DNA of 64,000 bases, taken from Salinibacillus kushneri (GTDB lineage Bacteria > Bacillota > Bacilli > Bacillales > Alkalibacillaceae). The notes beneath the pieces were generated by a model. It searched no databases. It was not told the origin of the DNA and was given only the letters and a program-made list of their open reading frames with translations. The DNA lies in the NCBI RefSeq assembly GCF_900111405.1, contig NZ_FOHJ01000001.1, positions 1-64,000 of the forward strand. Direction: 5' to 3'. The translations under genes were made by a program, and so were the position numbers. Shown in pieces: positions 1 to 8,388 of this stretch (its first letter is position 1; every line of letters begins with the position of its first letter).

Positions 1-213
1 CCATGCGGTCTGAAGTGTCATCCGGTATTAGCTCCGGTTTCCCGGAGTTATCCCCGACTTACAGGCAGGTTGCCCACGTGTTACTCACCCGTCCGCCGCT
101 CGTTCCACAGTCTTCACCCCGAAGGGATCAGCCTGCTTCCCGCGCTCGACTTGCATGTATTAGGCACGCCGCCAGCGTTCGTCCTGAGCCAGGATCAAAC
201 TCTCCAATAAAAG
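1..213 (-). rRNA. 16S ribosomal RNA, 5' end (partial)
   Basis: The reverse complement carries the conserved start of bacterial 16S rRNA: GAGTTTGATCCTGGCTCAG, then GACGAACGCTGGCGGCGTG and AATACATGCAAGTCGAGCG, then the V1-V2 region. The gene runs off the left edge, so only about 210 nt are present. The mature 5' end is placed near 213 by comparison with Bacillus 16S; the exact cleavage site is not visible. The rest of the rrn operon lies outside the window. Confidence 0.97.
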
Positions 214-270
214 TTTTCCTGTTGCTCATTCATCAATGCTATCAAAATAGCGAATTGACGTACTGGTTGT

Positions 271-297
271 TTTGTTCAGTTTTCAAGGTTCGAAGTC
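271..297 (-). promoter_or_regulatory. rRNA leader with boxA-like antitermination motif
   Basis: Between promoter P2 and the 16S start, the minus strand reads CTTGAAAACTGAACAAA. This matches the conserved boxA-type block of Bacillus rrn leaders, where Nus factors are known to load. The identification rests on motif and position only. Confidence 0.6.
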
Positions 298-321
298 CGT
301 CACTCTCAAAGCGACTTAAAT

Positions 322-350
322 ATTATATCAAGTTACCAACTGGATGTCAA
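322..350 (-). promoter_or_regulatory. rRNA promoter P2 (sigma-A)
   Basis: A consensus promoter on the minus strand: TTGACA (345-350), exact 17-nt spacer, TATAAT (322-327). It lies about 110 nt upstream of the 16S start, as expected for the downstream promoter of a tandem rrn pair. Confidence 0.9.
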
Positions 351-396
351 TAACTTTTTAATATTGTTTTATGCGCCGTTTCAAGCGACAAGAATT

Positions 397-425
397 AATA
401 TAACATGTATAGCAATCCATTTCAA
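397..425 (-). promoter_or_regulatory. rRNA promoter P1 (sigma-A)
   Basis: TTGAAA (420-425), 17-nt spacer, TATATT (397-402) on the minus strand, 75 bp upstream of P2. The tandem arrangement copies Bacillus rrn operons, which strengthens an otherwise moderate match. Confidence 0.65.
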
Positions 426-1090
426 TAGCTTTTTGTTATAACATTTTTAAATTATCTGCTGTGTAATCAACAGTAACTATAAATATAACATGAAAAATAT
501 TAGAAAATCAAGTGCTTTTTTGCAAATCCTTAACTAATGTACGATTTATAAGTTGGTTTAATCTTACTATGGCTAATTATAAATTATTACATACGAAAAT
601 CTTATGGTGAAAAATCTTTGAATGAGCTTCACTGTTTTTAATTCTTTTTCAAGGACAGATAATAATATATCATGTTCATCCTTCTTGAACAACACTTTAC
701 AAGTGTCCAATTTTTACCACTATATCTTTATAAAACAGGTTATTTTCGCAACGTTTTTCTCCTTGCTACAGATAGATAACACTTCACTTTCCATCGCTTC
801 ACAAGAAGTGCTGTTGTACGATGTTGGTAACGTATGGCTCATCGAACCTGCTGGTGAGTTTTCCTCCTCTTTATTAGATTAAAATATTCAGCTGTAATTA
901 TTCTTATCCTTCGTTATTAATAGTCATCACAAAAACAAAGGCGAAAGACTTCCGTTTAGTCATCAACGGAATCAAGTAGATGTTGACAGAGGGGAAAGAA
1001 GTATGGCTTGTCGCCGCACAATTTAGCTTAACGCGGGTATTCCTGAATGTTTATGTATAGAGATTCAAAAATATTATATCCTATAACATT
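426..1090. other. Intergenic stretch without a convincing gene
   Basis: About 660 bp between the rrn promoters and the rhodanese gene. A plus-strand open frame at 622-882 has no ribosome site and an unremarkable product. On the minus strand, broken frames (for example one reading SHTLPTSYNSTSCEAMESE near 750-860, ending in stops) suggest old decayed coding sequence, but I cannot name a family. No tRNA or riboswitch was recognised. Confidence 0.4.
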
Positions 1091-1123
1091 AAAAAATCCC
1101 CAGAGTACAATATCTGAGGATTA
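1091..1123 (-). terminator. Intrinsic terminator after the rhodanese gene
   Basis: On the minus strand AATCCTCAGA and TCTGGGGATT pair across a short loop, followed by a T run. It sits just after the stop at 1131. Confidence 0.85.
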
Positions 1124-1130
1124 ATGATTT

Positions 1131-1439
1131 TTAAAATGTAACTTCACCTTTCCAATTTAGCATGCCACCAACCATGTTTCGGACATTATAGCCTTGTTCT
1201 TGTAAGTATTGGGAGGCATTATAACTCCTTCTGCCTGATCTGCATACTAAAACATATTCTTCATTTTTTTCTAATTGATCAAGGGATTCAGGAATTTGTT
1301 GTAAGGGAATGTGCCTGGCACCTTTAATCATACCCTGCTGAACTTCTTCCTGTTCTCTTACATCTATAATGGTATATTTGTTTCTTTCCAGACTTTCCTC
1401 TACTTCTTCTGGTGATATTTCTTTAATTTCATCAGCCAT
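1131..1439 (-). CDS. ytwF: Rhodanese-like domain protein (YtwF-like)
   Basis: A single rhodanese domain of 102 aa that would carry sulfane sulfur as a persulfide on its active-site cysteine. The loop VCRSGRRS holds that Cys, with the conserved IDVRE motif upstream and a VGGMLNWKG C-terminus typical of small Bacillus rhodaneses. I chose the ATG at 1439 (MADE) because the AAGGAGG site lies 8-9 nt before it; the in-frame GTG three codons earlier overlaps that site. It follows leuS on the same strand after 83 bp, as ytwF does in B. subtilis from memory. The sulfur acceptor is unknown; the family call is firm, the symbol less so. Confidence 0.85.
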   Translation of the reverse strand: MADEIKEISPEEVEESLERNKYTIIDVREQEEVQQGMIKGARHIPLQQIPESLDQLEKNEEYVLVCRSGRRSYNASQYLQEQGYNVRNMVGGMLNWKGEVTF

Positions 1440-1522
1440 TGTATTCACCCTCCTTGTTTTAATCCAATGAACTTGTTTTAACGAAAAAGATAGAAGAAAC
1501 AGTCTATCTCTTCTTTAAATGT

Positions 1523-3937
1523 TTAGTTCGCGACAATGTTAACAAGTTTCCCAGGTACAGCAATAACTTTACGGATGGTTTTTCCTTCTATCCATTCTTG
1601 AATTCGTTCATTTTCTAGGGCTAACTTTTCCATATCTTCTTTGGAAGAATCTTTCGGAATCATCATTTTGGCTCTAACTTTTCCCATCACTTGAACAGGG
1701 ATTTCAATTTCATTTTCCACAAGCTGACTTTCATCATATTCTGGCCATGGTTCATAACTAATTGTGTTTTCATGGCCTAAGATGGACCATAATTCTTCGG
1801 AGATGTGTGGTGCTACTGGTGATAACAGTTTCACAAATCCTTCAGCAAATTCTTTTGGTATGTGTGAGGTTTTATAGCAATCATTCACAAACACCATCAT
1901 TTGTGAAATACCCGTGTTAAAACGCAGCTCTTCAAAGTTTTCAGTGACCTTTTTCACCGTTTCGTGATAGACGCGGTTCATTTCATCATTTGATTCATCT
2001 TTAACTTTGTTATCAAGTTGGCCGTTATCATCAACAAACAAACGCCATACACGATCAAGGAACCGGCGGGAACCCTCTAAACCATTCGTACTCCAGGCTA
2101 CATCAGCATCGAGTGGTCCCATGAACATTTCATAGAGACGAAGGGTGTCTGCACCATGAGTGTTTACAATATCATCAGGGTTCACCACATTCCCCTTTGA
2201 TTTACTCATTTTTTCATGGTTTTCACCTAGAATCATTCCCTGGTTAAACAGCTTCTGGAATGGTTCTTTCGTGGGAACAACTCCAATATCATACAATACC
2301 TTGTGCCAAAATCTTGCATATAGAAGGTGTAGAACCGCATGCTCAGCGCCACCTATATAAATATCAACAGGCAGCCATTTCTTCAGTTTTTCAGGATCAG
2401 CAAGCTTCTCACTATTGTCTGGATCAATATAGCGCAAGTAATACCAGCAGCTTCCAGCCCACTGCGGCATTGTATTTGTTTCTAGATAGCCTTTCTTACC
2501 CGTTTTTCCATCTGTAACCACTACCCAGTCTTTTATATTGGCTAGTGGTGACTCACCTGTTCCTGATGGTTTAATTTCATCTGCTGCAGGTAGCTCAAGC
2601 GGTAATTTTTCCTCAGGCCAAGGCTCAAGCGTACCATCTTCCCAATGGATAATGGGAATGGGTTCACCCCAGTAACGCTGACGGCTAAATAGCCAGTCCC
2701 GAAGACGATAGGTAATTTTTCTTTCGCCGTAACCCTTGTCAACAAGCCAATCAATGGCTTTATTAATAGCTTCTTCCTTATCTAAACCGTTTAAGAAATC
2801 TGAATTTATATGTTTCCCATCTTCTGTATAAGCTTCTTTTTCAATGTTTCCGCCTTCTACCACTTCTTTAATCGGCAAGTCAAATTTTCTGGCAAATTCA
2901 TAGTCTCGTTCATCATGTGCAGGTACTGCCATAATGGCACCTGTACCATAGGACATTAATACATAATCGGCAATCCAAATTGGCATCTGTTCATGGTTTA
3001 TTGGATTGACAGCGTAAGCACCTGTAAAAACACCGGTTTTATCCTTTGCTAAATCCGTTCGTTCCAGGTCACTCTTCGTTTCAATTTCTTTTAAATAAGC
3101 TTCTACAGCTTCCTTTTGTTCTTTCGTTACAATTTTTTCAACTAGTGGGTGCTCCGGTGCAAACACAGCATAAGTTGCACCAAACAACGTATCTGGTCTC
3201 GTTGTGAAGGCCTCGAATGTTTCTTCAGAATCTTTTATTTGAAAAGTAATTTGTGCACCTTCTGATCTTCCAATCCAATTACGCTGCATATCTTTAATGC
3301 TTTCTGGCCAATCGAGTTCTTCTAAGTCTTCAAGCAGACGGTCAGCATACTCGGTAATTTTTAGCATCCACTGCTTCATTGGTTTACGAACAACAGGATG
3401 TCCGCCCCGTTCACTTTTACCATCAATAACTTCTTCATTGGCGAGAACTGTTCCAAGTGCTGGACACCAGTTAACTGGCACTTCATCAATATACGCCAGT
3501 CCTTTTTCATATAGCTTTAGAAAAATCCATTGGGTCCATTTATAATAGTCAGGGTCTGTTGTATTAATTTCCCTGTCCCAATCATACGAAAAACCTAAAG
3601 ATTTAATTTGTCTTTTAAAGGTTTCAATATTATGTTCTGTAAATTCTTTCGGGTCGTTTCCAGTATCCAGTGCATATTGCTCGGCTGGAAGACCAAACGC
3701 ATCCCACCCCATCGGATGCAGTACTTCATATCCTTGCATCCGCTTCATTCGGGATAAAATATCAGTTGCTGTATACCCTTCAGGATGACCTACATGAAGA
3801 CCTGCGCCAGATGGATAAGGAAACATATCCATGGCATAGAACTTTTCTTTTTCACTTTCGGTATTGGTTTTAAAGGTTTTATTTTCTTCCCAGTAGGTTT
3901 GCCACTTTTTTTCAATCTTTCTGTGATCAAATGCCAT
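1523..3937 (-). CDS. leuS: Leucyl-tRNA synthetase
   Basis: Charges tRNA-Leu with leucine using ATP in the cytoplasm. At 804 aa it has the normal bacterial length. The class I signatures are visible: HVGH at residues 48-51 inside [15 protein letters not shown], and KMSKS near residue 575 in [13 protein letters not shown]1 editing region with [12 protein letters not shown] and the C-terminal anticodon-binding region ([12 protein letters not shown]) are also present. The start ATG follows TAGGAGG by 7 nt. Expression is expected to be governed by the leucine T-box leader directly upstream (3991-4230). Confidence 0.99.
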   Translation of the reverse strand: MAFDHRKIEKKWQTYWEENKTFKTNTESEKEKFYAMDMFPYPSGAGLHVGHPEGYTATDILSRMKRMQGYEVLHPMGWDAFGLPAEQYALDTGNDPKEFTEHNIETFKRQIKSLGFSYDWDREINTTDPDYYKWTQWIFLKLYEKGLAYIDEVPVNWCPALGTVLANEEVIDGKSERGGHPVVRKPMKQWMLKITEYADRLLEDLEELDWPESIKDMQRNWIGRSEGAQITFQIKDSEETFEAFTTRPDTLFGATYAVFAPEHPLVEKIVTKEQKEAVEAYLKEIETKSDLERTDLAKDKTGVFTGAYAVNPINHEQMPIWIADYVLMSYGTGAIMAVPAHDERDYEFARKFDLPIKEVVEGGNIEKEAYTEDGKHINSDFLNGLDKEEAINKAIDWLVDKGYGERKITYRLRDWLFSRQRYWGEPIPIIHWEDGTLEPWPEEKLPLELPAADEIKPSGTGESPLANIKDWVVVTDGKTGKKGYLETNTMPQWAGSCWYYLRYIDPDNSEKLADPEKLKKWLPVDIYIGGAEHAVLHLLYARFWHKVLYDIGVVPTKEPFQKLFNQGMILGENHEKMSKSKGNVVNPDDIVNTHGADTLRLYEMFMGPLDADVAWSTNGLEGSRRFLDRVWRLFVDDNGQLDNKVKDESNDEMNRVYHETVKKVTENFEELRFNTGISQMMVFVNDCYKTSHIPKEFAEGFVKLLSPVAPHISEELWSILGHENTISYEPWPEYDESQLVENEIEIPVQVMGKVRAKMMIPKDSSKEDMEKLALENERIQEWIEGKTIRKVIAVPGKLVNIVAN

Positions 3938-3990
3938 ACCCTTTCCTCCTAACTAGTTTTCCTTTTCCTTTATGTATTTCTTTATGAATA

Positions 3991-4230
3991 TAAAAAACCC
4001 CCATCCCAGTCAAACATGGGACGAGAGTTGTATTCCCGCGGTACCACCCAAATTAACACCATTTGTGTTCACCTTAGAGCTCTTAACGCAAGCCTAACGT
4101 CAGATACTACTTTCGTTCATATCTGCAACTGTAAGGGCGAGTTCATGAACATCAAGGATAGCTCGCACCAGCCGCTACCTCTCTGACTTTCTTGATGGCT
4201 CATTACTATTCCTTCTCATCGTCATTTTAC
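3991..4230 (-). promoter_or_regulatory. T-box leader (leucine) of leuS
   Basis: The minus strand shows the T-box antiterminator core GGGTGGTACCGCGG (4035-4050). It is followed by a terminator hairpin (GTCCCATG...ACTGGGATGGGGG) ending in TTTTTT at about 3992. In stem I, the segment ATGAACTCGCCC places a CTC (Leu) specifier at 4139-4141, matching the downstream gene. Uncharged tRNA-Leu should favour read-through into leuS. Confidence 0.95.
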
Positions 4231-4252
4231 GTGGTTTCCTATATGTATGAAT

Positions 4253-4281
4253 ATTGTAATGAAGGAGATAACAATTGTCAA
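4253..4281 (-). promoter_or_regulatory. Sigma-A promoter of the leuS T-box transcript
   Basis: TTGACA (4276-4281), 17-nt spacer, TACAAT (4253-4258) on the minus strand, about 25 nt before the first T-box stem. Confidence 0.85.
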
Positions 4282-4308
4282 GAATCGGCAAATATTTAGG
4301 CAAAAGCA

Positions 4309-5022
4309 TTAAGCCTTCATACTCTCCCTCTCTTCTTGATATAGGTTTTCCATCCATTCTAGAATACTCATTTTTTGTTCTTCTCTGATTTGTTCTACAG
4401 GCTTTCTCCCCATCAGTTTTCCTTCCTTTAACACTATGGCCACATCCAGGACAGACTCCACTTCTTTTAACTCATGTGTAGTTAGGATAACTGATTGTCT
4501 CGACAAATCAACAAATTGAATGAGCCCCTGTAAAATTGATTTACGAACCATTGGATCCAGTCCGCTAAAAGGTTCATCAAGGATTAAAAAAGGGGCATTA
4601 CGCGATAGAGTCATGACCATTTTCACACGACCTCGATTTCCTTTTGATAAGTGACCAATTTTGGCAGTTGGTTCAAGACTTAAAAAGTCAATTATACTTT
4701 TAGCTTTTATGCTGTCAAAATCAGAAAATTGACTATGATAATACTGTATCAGCTCTTCGATTGTAAAATAAGGAAAATAGTAGTCCTGATCAGATAAATA
4801 AGCTACATGTTTTCTAGTTTGTCTTGATGCCACTTCCCCATTGATAGTTATAACCCCTTTTGTAGGCTTAAGAAGACCTGCCATCAATCGTAATAACGTC
4901 GATTTTCCGCTTCCGTTTTCCCCTATAATACCAAAAATCCTTCCGATTTCCAGTGAAAGAGTGATATCTTTTATCGCTGGATATACCCAATATTTTTTAT
5001 GAACCTCTTCAAGCTTGATCAT
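4309..5022 (-). CDS. ABC transporter ATP-binding protein (YtrB-like)
   Basis: Cytoplasmic ATPase, 237 aa, likely paired with the permease at 5395-6156. Walker A is GENGSGKST, the signature region reads LSKGNRGRVKM, and Walker B is FLILDEPFSGLDP. The switch His is in TTHELKEVE. The signature LSKGN, rather than LSGGQ, is typical of the YtrB/EcsA-type exporter group. The start at 5022 is the ATG with an 8-nt gap from AAGGGTG; it overlaps the 3' end of the GntR gene by 14 nt, so the two are translationally linked. Substrate is unknown. B. subtilis Ytr systems respond to cell-wall antibiotics, which gives only a hint. Confidence 0.85.
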   Translation of the reverse strand: MIKLEEVHKKYWVYPAIKDITLSLEIGRIFGIIGENGSGKSTLLRLMAGLLKPTKGVITINGEVASRQTRKHVAYLSDQDYYFPYFTIEELIQYYHSQFSDFDSIKAKSIIDFLSLEPTAKIGHLSKGNRGRVKMVMTLSRNAPFLILDEPFSGLDPMVRKSILQGLIQFVDLSRQSVILTTHELKEVESVLDVAIVLKEGKLMGRKPVEQIREEQKMSILEWMENLYQEERESMKA

Positions 5023-5392
5023 CGTCATCACCCTTCTTAGTATATTGATGTATTCCTTCAATCATTTCACGTAAGGAAAACCCTAAACTTTGCATATCAG
5101 AAACAAACGATTGAATATATTGCTGTTTCATCTCTTCCCTTAACTGATGCAGCCGATTGTGATTTTCTGTAATAAATGTCCCCTGCCCTCGTCTACTTTC
5201 CACAATGCCTATCCGCTCTAATTCCTGGTAAACCCGTTGAATGGTATTCGCATTAACCCCTATTTCCACTGCATAGTCACGTACGGAGGTCAATCGATCA
5301 CCGGGGCATCTTTTTCCCCTAATAATCTCACTTGAAATGAGATCCATGATTTGCTGATAAATGGGTTTATCTGGTTTAAAATCAATACCCAC
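5009..5392 (-). CDS. GntR-family regulator, YtrA subfamily
   Basis: A 127-aa winged-helix repressor. The N-terminal GntR domain is clear (KPIYQQIMDLISSEI, then LTSVRDYAVEIGVNANTIQR as the recognition helix, then GIVESRRGQGTF for the wing). It is followed by only about 50 residues, the short effector tail that defines the YtrA group. It sits in the middle of the operon, after the permease and overlapping the ATPase. A perfect inverted repeat overlapping the operon promoter (6168-6193) is the probable operator, so autoregulation is likely. The inducer is unknown. Confidence 0.9.
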   Translation of the reverse strand: MGIDFKPDKPIYQQIMDLISSEIIRGKRCPGDRLTSVRDYAVEIGVNANTIQRVYQELERIGIVESRRGQGTFITENHNRLHQLREEMKQQYIQSFVSDMQSLGFSLREMIEGIHQYTKKGDDDDQA

Positions 5393-5394
5393 TG

Positions 5395-6156
5395 CTACAC
5401 CTCCACTTTACGTTGTAGGAGGTAAATGGATAATAGATAAAACAGCAAGGTGAATACAGCATAGAGAAGAAGACTGCCTATTTGAAACTGAATATTACCA
5501 TTAGCTGTCATAAACAAGGATGAAGGACCCCCTGAATCGATAACAGGAAAAGTTGTCTCCCATGTTACAACTCCCCAATCTGAAAGAGTATTATAAACTT
5601 TTGTGTCTTGCAGTATGGCAAATAATTTATTCAAGATATACAGAAAACCGATAATCCCAATAATTCCAATTACAACATGAAACTTTCGAAACACGTGGTA
5701 AAGACTCCATAAAAACAAAAGAATGATTGTTGGGAAGATGGTGAGTAAGCTGATATTTACAACGAGCAAAATCATATTCACGAGTAATTCCCCTAAAGGA
5801 ATTCGATTTTCGATTTGATTCATAATGAGAACAACGGTACCTATTAAACCGGCAAAAGACATCGCCAGTAGAAAACCATTTAAAAATTTAGCAAGTAAAA
5901 CATTATGAAGAGATTGATTTATATGTAGAAACGCGTCCATTTGCAGTGCTTCAGTGTTCAAACTTAGTAAAACATAAACCGGAAATAGAAATACACCAAC
6001 ACCTAGATAAGTAAATCCTGACTCCAGCTCAGTTGTTAAACCAAATAAACCGATTACCAAAAATAAACTGATAACCAGTATAAAGGTGAAAGAATTCTTC
6101 ATCATCTTCCATTCTTTTTTCCAGGCGCCTAAAAAAGCTTGACCGTTCATTTTCAA
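5395..6156 (-). CDS. ABC transporter membrane protein
   Basis: 253 aa with about six hydrophobic segments (FTFILVISLFLVIGLFGL near the N-terminus, IIGIIGIIGFLYI in the middle, LLLYAVFTLLFYLLSIYLL at the end). There is no soluble domain. It is the first gene of a three-gene operon with a GntR regulator (2-bp gap) and an ATPase, so it is assigned as the transmembrane half of that transporter. No family name beyond ABC-2-like permease can be given with confidence. The ATG is preceded by GGGGAG. Confidence 0.75.
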   Translation of the reverse strand: MKMNGQAFLGAWKKEWKMMKNSFTFILVISLFLVIGLFGLTTELESGFTYLGVGVFLFPVYVLLSLNTEALQMDAFLHINQSLHNVLLAKFLNGFLLAMSFAGLIGTVVLIMNQIENRIPLGELLVNMILLVVNISLLTIFPTIILLFLWSLYHVFRKFHVVIGIIGIIGFLYILNKLFAILQDTKVYNTLSDWGVVTWETTFPVIDSGGPSSLFMTANGNIQFQIGSLLLYAVFTLLFYLLSIYLLQRKVEV

Positions 6157-6167
6157 CTCCCCTTGTG

Positions 6168-6211
6168 TAGTGTACTAGTTAAATAGTACACTAAAACAAA
6201 CGTGGTGTAAA
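6168..6211 (-). promoter_or_regulatory. Promoter and GntR operator of the ABC operon
   Basis: A minus-strand promoter reads TTTACA (6206-6211), 17-nt spacer, TACTAT (6183-6188). Overlapping the -10 is a perfect 10-bp inverted repeat, TAGTGTACTA (6168-6177), 6-nt gap, TAGTACACTA (6184-6193). A repressor bound there would block polymerase; the operon's own YtrA-type GntR protein is the obvious candidate. Confidence 0.8.
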
Positions 6212-6231
6212 GAAGAGAAATAACTGCAACT

Positions 6232-6262
6232 AAAAAAACCGGAAGCGCTTTTTTGCGCTTCC
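6232..6262 (-). terminator. Terminator after ytzC
   Basis: GGAAGCGC and GCGCTTCC pair around an A6 loop on the minus strand, followed by GGTTTTTTT. It lies just downstream of the stop at 6274. Confidence 0.93.
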
Positions 6263-6273
6263 GAGCGATATTC

Positions 6274-6555
6274 TTAGCTATACTCATTAAGGTCGACTTC
6301 ATCTAAATACATATCATTTAATACTTGGGAAACTTGGAGGTGTAACCTGTGCAACTGTTCTCTTTGTTGATGATTGGCACTTAACTTCATTTGCTCAATC
6401 TCAGCTTCCGCTTGTTCTAAATCCGTTTGGGCATTCGTGTAATCATAATCTACATCATACCCATTCCTGTTGGTCTCATCCAGTTCTTTCTTTGCTGTAT
6501 CAATTTTTTCTTTTATTTCTGTGATCAGTCGTTCCATGGAGTCGCGAGTTGCCAT
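6274..6555 (-). CDS. ytzC: DUF2524 family protein (YtzC-like)
   Basis: A 93-aa, highly charged, mostly helical protein probably forming a coiled coil (TEIKEKIDTAKKELDE, then QTDLEQAEAEIEQ). The segment SANHQQREQLHRLHLQV resembles B. subtilis YtzC (recalled), and its position beside ytqB agrees. No catalytic motif is visible and the function is unknown. The ATG at 6555 (MATRDS) is chosen because AGGTG lies about 6 nt upstream; earlier in-frame starts overlap or precede that site. It is monocistronic with its own strong terminator. Confidence 0.8.
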   Translation of the reverse strand: MATRDSMERLITEIKEKIDTAKKELDETNRNGYDVDYDYTNAQTDLEQAEAEIEQMKLSANHQQREQLHRLHLQVSQVLNDMYLDEVDLNEYS

Positions 6556-6712
6556 AAGCATCACCTCATTTTTAATGTTAACCAATCCTTTTAATCTATA
6601 CGGGGGAATATAAATCCGATTTTTTCTTTTCTCTTAAGAATGCTAAACTTTTATTAATGAAGGTAAAATTAGGCTTTTTATAAACCCAAAATGAAGGAAT
6701 GGAGTTCACAAT

Positions 6713-7288
6713 ATGTTAAAACGAGTATTAACTTATTCTCATGAATTACTGCAACAAACCGTTAAACCAGGGGATTTTGTCATTGATGCAACTGCAGGTA
6801 ATGGTAATGATACACTAATGCTGGCTAAGCTTGTTGGAGATACAGGTCATGTTTTGTCCTTTGACATTCAGGAGAAGGCTATTGAAAACACCCGCGAACT
6901 TCTAAGGAAACACAACATGAACAACGTATCATTGATTAAAGATAGTCATAGTCAGTTGGAAAAATACTTGCACGGGAAGATGTATGGAAATATTGACGGT
7001 GCTGTATTTAATTTGGGTTATTTACCCGGAAGTAATAAATCCATTATTACAAAGCCTGAATCCACTATAGCTGCTATTCAGCAACTCTTACCCCATTTAA
7101 AAGAAGAAAAATTAATTGTGTTAGTCGTTTACTATGGACATGAAGGAGGAGAAAAGGAGAAAGAGGAATTGCTGCAAATGGTCAAGAACTTGGACCAAAA
7201 GCGTTTTAGTGTCCTGGAATATCGCTTTATGAATCAGCAAAATCATCCCCCTTTCCTTCTTGCGATTGAGAAAAGAAAAGCCCGCTAA
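6713..7288 (+). CDS. mnmM: tRNA 5-aminomethyl-2-thiouridine methyltransferase MnmM (YtqB)
   Basis: A 191-aa class I SAM-dependent methyltransferase. The SAM loop DATAGNGNDT spans residues 25-34, and the motif NLGYLPGS at 100-107 is characteristic of YtqB. B. subtilis and S. aureus YtqB were identified as MnmM, which methylates nm5s2U34 to mnm5s2U34 in the tRNA wobble position. The C-terminal part (FRFMNQQNHPPFLLAIEK, with local changes) is also typical. It converges on ytpB; the two stop codons lie 3 bp apart within a shared hairpin. Confidence 0.88.
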   Translation: MLKRVLTYSHELLQQTVKPGDFVIDATAGNGNDTLMLAKLVGDTGHVLSFDIQEKAIENTRELLRKHNMNNVSLIKDSHSQLEKYLHGKMYGNIDGAVFNLGYLPGSNKSIITKPESTIAAIQQLLPHLKEEKLIVLVVYYGHEGGEKEKEELLQMVKNLDQKRFSVLEYRFMNQQNHPPFLLAIEKRKAR

Positions 7289-7314
7289 TGTTATTTTCGT
7301 AACAAAGCGGGCTT
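7279..7314. terminator. Bidirectional terminator shared by mnmM and ytpB
   Basis: AAGCCCGC and GCGGGCTT pair across a loop of about 20 nt. The minus strand continues with TTTTCTTTT, which favours ending ytpB. The hairpin contains the end of both convergent coding sequences. Confidence 0.85.
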
Positions 7315-8370
7315 AACTTTATGATAGAGCTTGGTATTGACATAAAAGAATTTCGCCTTAGACCCTGCAGCATTTAAAAGTTTTTTTACAAACTCATTCC
7401 CATTCTTTACTTGTTTTACTTTTTGGTCAGCTAAATACAGGCCTACCAAGCCTTTTTGGACCATTTGATGAAAGGACCTGTTCGGGATTGAATGTATATG
7501 TTTACCAGTCTGTTTATAAATGTACAGGAATCGATTTTCTAATTCCTCCGCATTTGAATAAAAGCTGCAAAAATTAAGATCCCCCTCATTGGCGTCCTCT
7601 TTCTGATCAATGTAATAATCCAGCATAATGTGAAGGCCTTGTAAATAAGGAAAATACCCCTGATAAATGACCTTTGCCAGCTCAGATGATGACTTCCCAT
7701 TCAATCCGTAGGAAACCAGACAAAATACACCTAGAGTCGATCCTGTGCAGGCTGAGAATTCATACCATCTTAAATCAGGGCACTGTTCCTGATAGGAATG
7801 AAACCAATTCGTTAAACGACTAATACGCTCTTCCTGCTTCACATGTTTATGTACCTGTAAATCACGGTATAAAGAAGCTAATTGAATGAGATAAGGTCTT
7901 AGATTCTTATACCGGTCTATTTTATCAACCATTTGTTGACAGGTTCGGACTAATTGTTGTAAATAACCGTCATCATTTTGTTCCTGTCGATAAGCATAAT
8001 AGTTCTTTACTGGCTCACCAGGAGTTAACGCATCAAGCATCGACTGATGAAGCCATTCAAAATCCTGTGGATCGAGTGAGGTGCTGCGATCACATAAATT
8101 ATCTAAATAATCACTAATAGTTTGATAAGCGACGATAAATCGAATGGCCTCAAGACGCTTTTCTTTAGCTAATAAAGCATAAATTCCGCCGCCCTCACAG
8201 TGAAACGTTTTAGACTCAATGCTTGCCAGGGCCTGTGTCCGAAGCTCCTCATCAGGAATTTGTTCGGCTCTTTTCTTCCATCCGTTTAATTCTTTATTTA
8301 CATCAGGAAATATTTTTCGGTATACGGTTACCATTAATGGTATTGGCTTTCTTGGTATATGTTCTTTCAA
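7291..8370 (-). CDS. ytpB: Tetraprenyl-beta-curcumene synthase (YtpB family)
   Basis: A 359-aa DUF2600 protein. B. subtilis YtpB is a terpene synthase that cyclises tetraprenyl diphosphate to tetraprenyl-beta-curcumene, on the route to C35 sesquarterpenes. The metal-binding motif DYLDNLCD is at residues 87-94, and a second acidic segment (LDYYIDQKEDANEGDLNFCSF, shortened in the middle) is family-typical. The start is TTG at 8370, 7 nt after GGAGG. It lies 18 bp behind ytpA on the same strand, as in B. subtilis. The cyclase that would act next is not in this window. Confidence 0.9.
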   Translation of the reverse strand: MKEHIPRKPIPLMVTVYRKIFPDVNKELNGWKKRAEQIPDEELRTQALASIESKTFHCEGGGIYALLAKEKRLEAIRFIVAYQTISDYLDNLCDRSTSLDPQDFEWLHQSMLDALTPGEPVKNYYAYRQEQNDDGYLQQLVRTCQQMVDKIDRYKNLRPYLIQLASLYRDLQVHKHVKQEERISRLTNWFHSYQEQCPDLRWYEFSACTGSTLGVFCLVSYGLNGKSSSELAKVIYQGYFPYLQGLHIMLDYYIDQKEDANEGDLNFCSFYSNAEELENRFLYIYKQTGKHIHSIPNRSFHQMVQKGLVGLYLADQKVKQVKNGNEFVKKLLNAAGSKAKFFYVNTKLYHKVKPALLRK

Positions 8371-8388
8371 AACTCATCCTCCATTGTC

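Noticed and set aside
3-353. Plus-strand open frame of 116 codons across the left edge
   Set aside because: It is antisense to the 16S rRNA 5' end and the rrn promoters; the sequence is explained by rRNA.
622-882. Plus-strand open frame of 86 codons before the rhodanese gene
   Set aside because: There is no ribosome site, the composition is poor and no family was recognised. It lies in a region that looks like decayed sequence.
4175-4357. Minus-strand frame of 60 codons upstream of leuS
   Set aside because: It overlaps the leuS promoter and T-box stem I, which explain the sequence.
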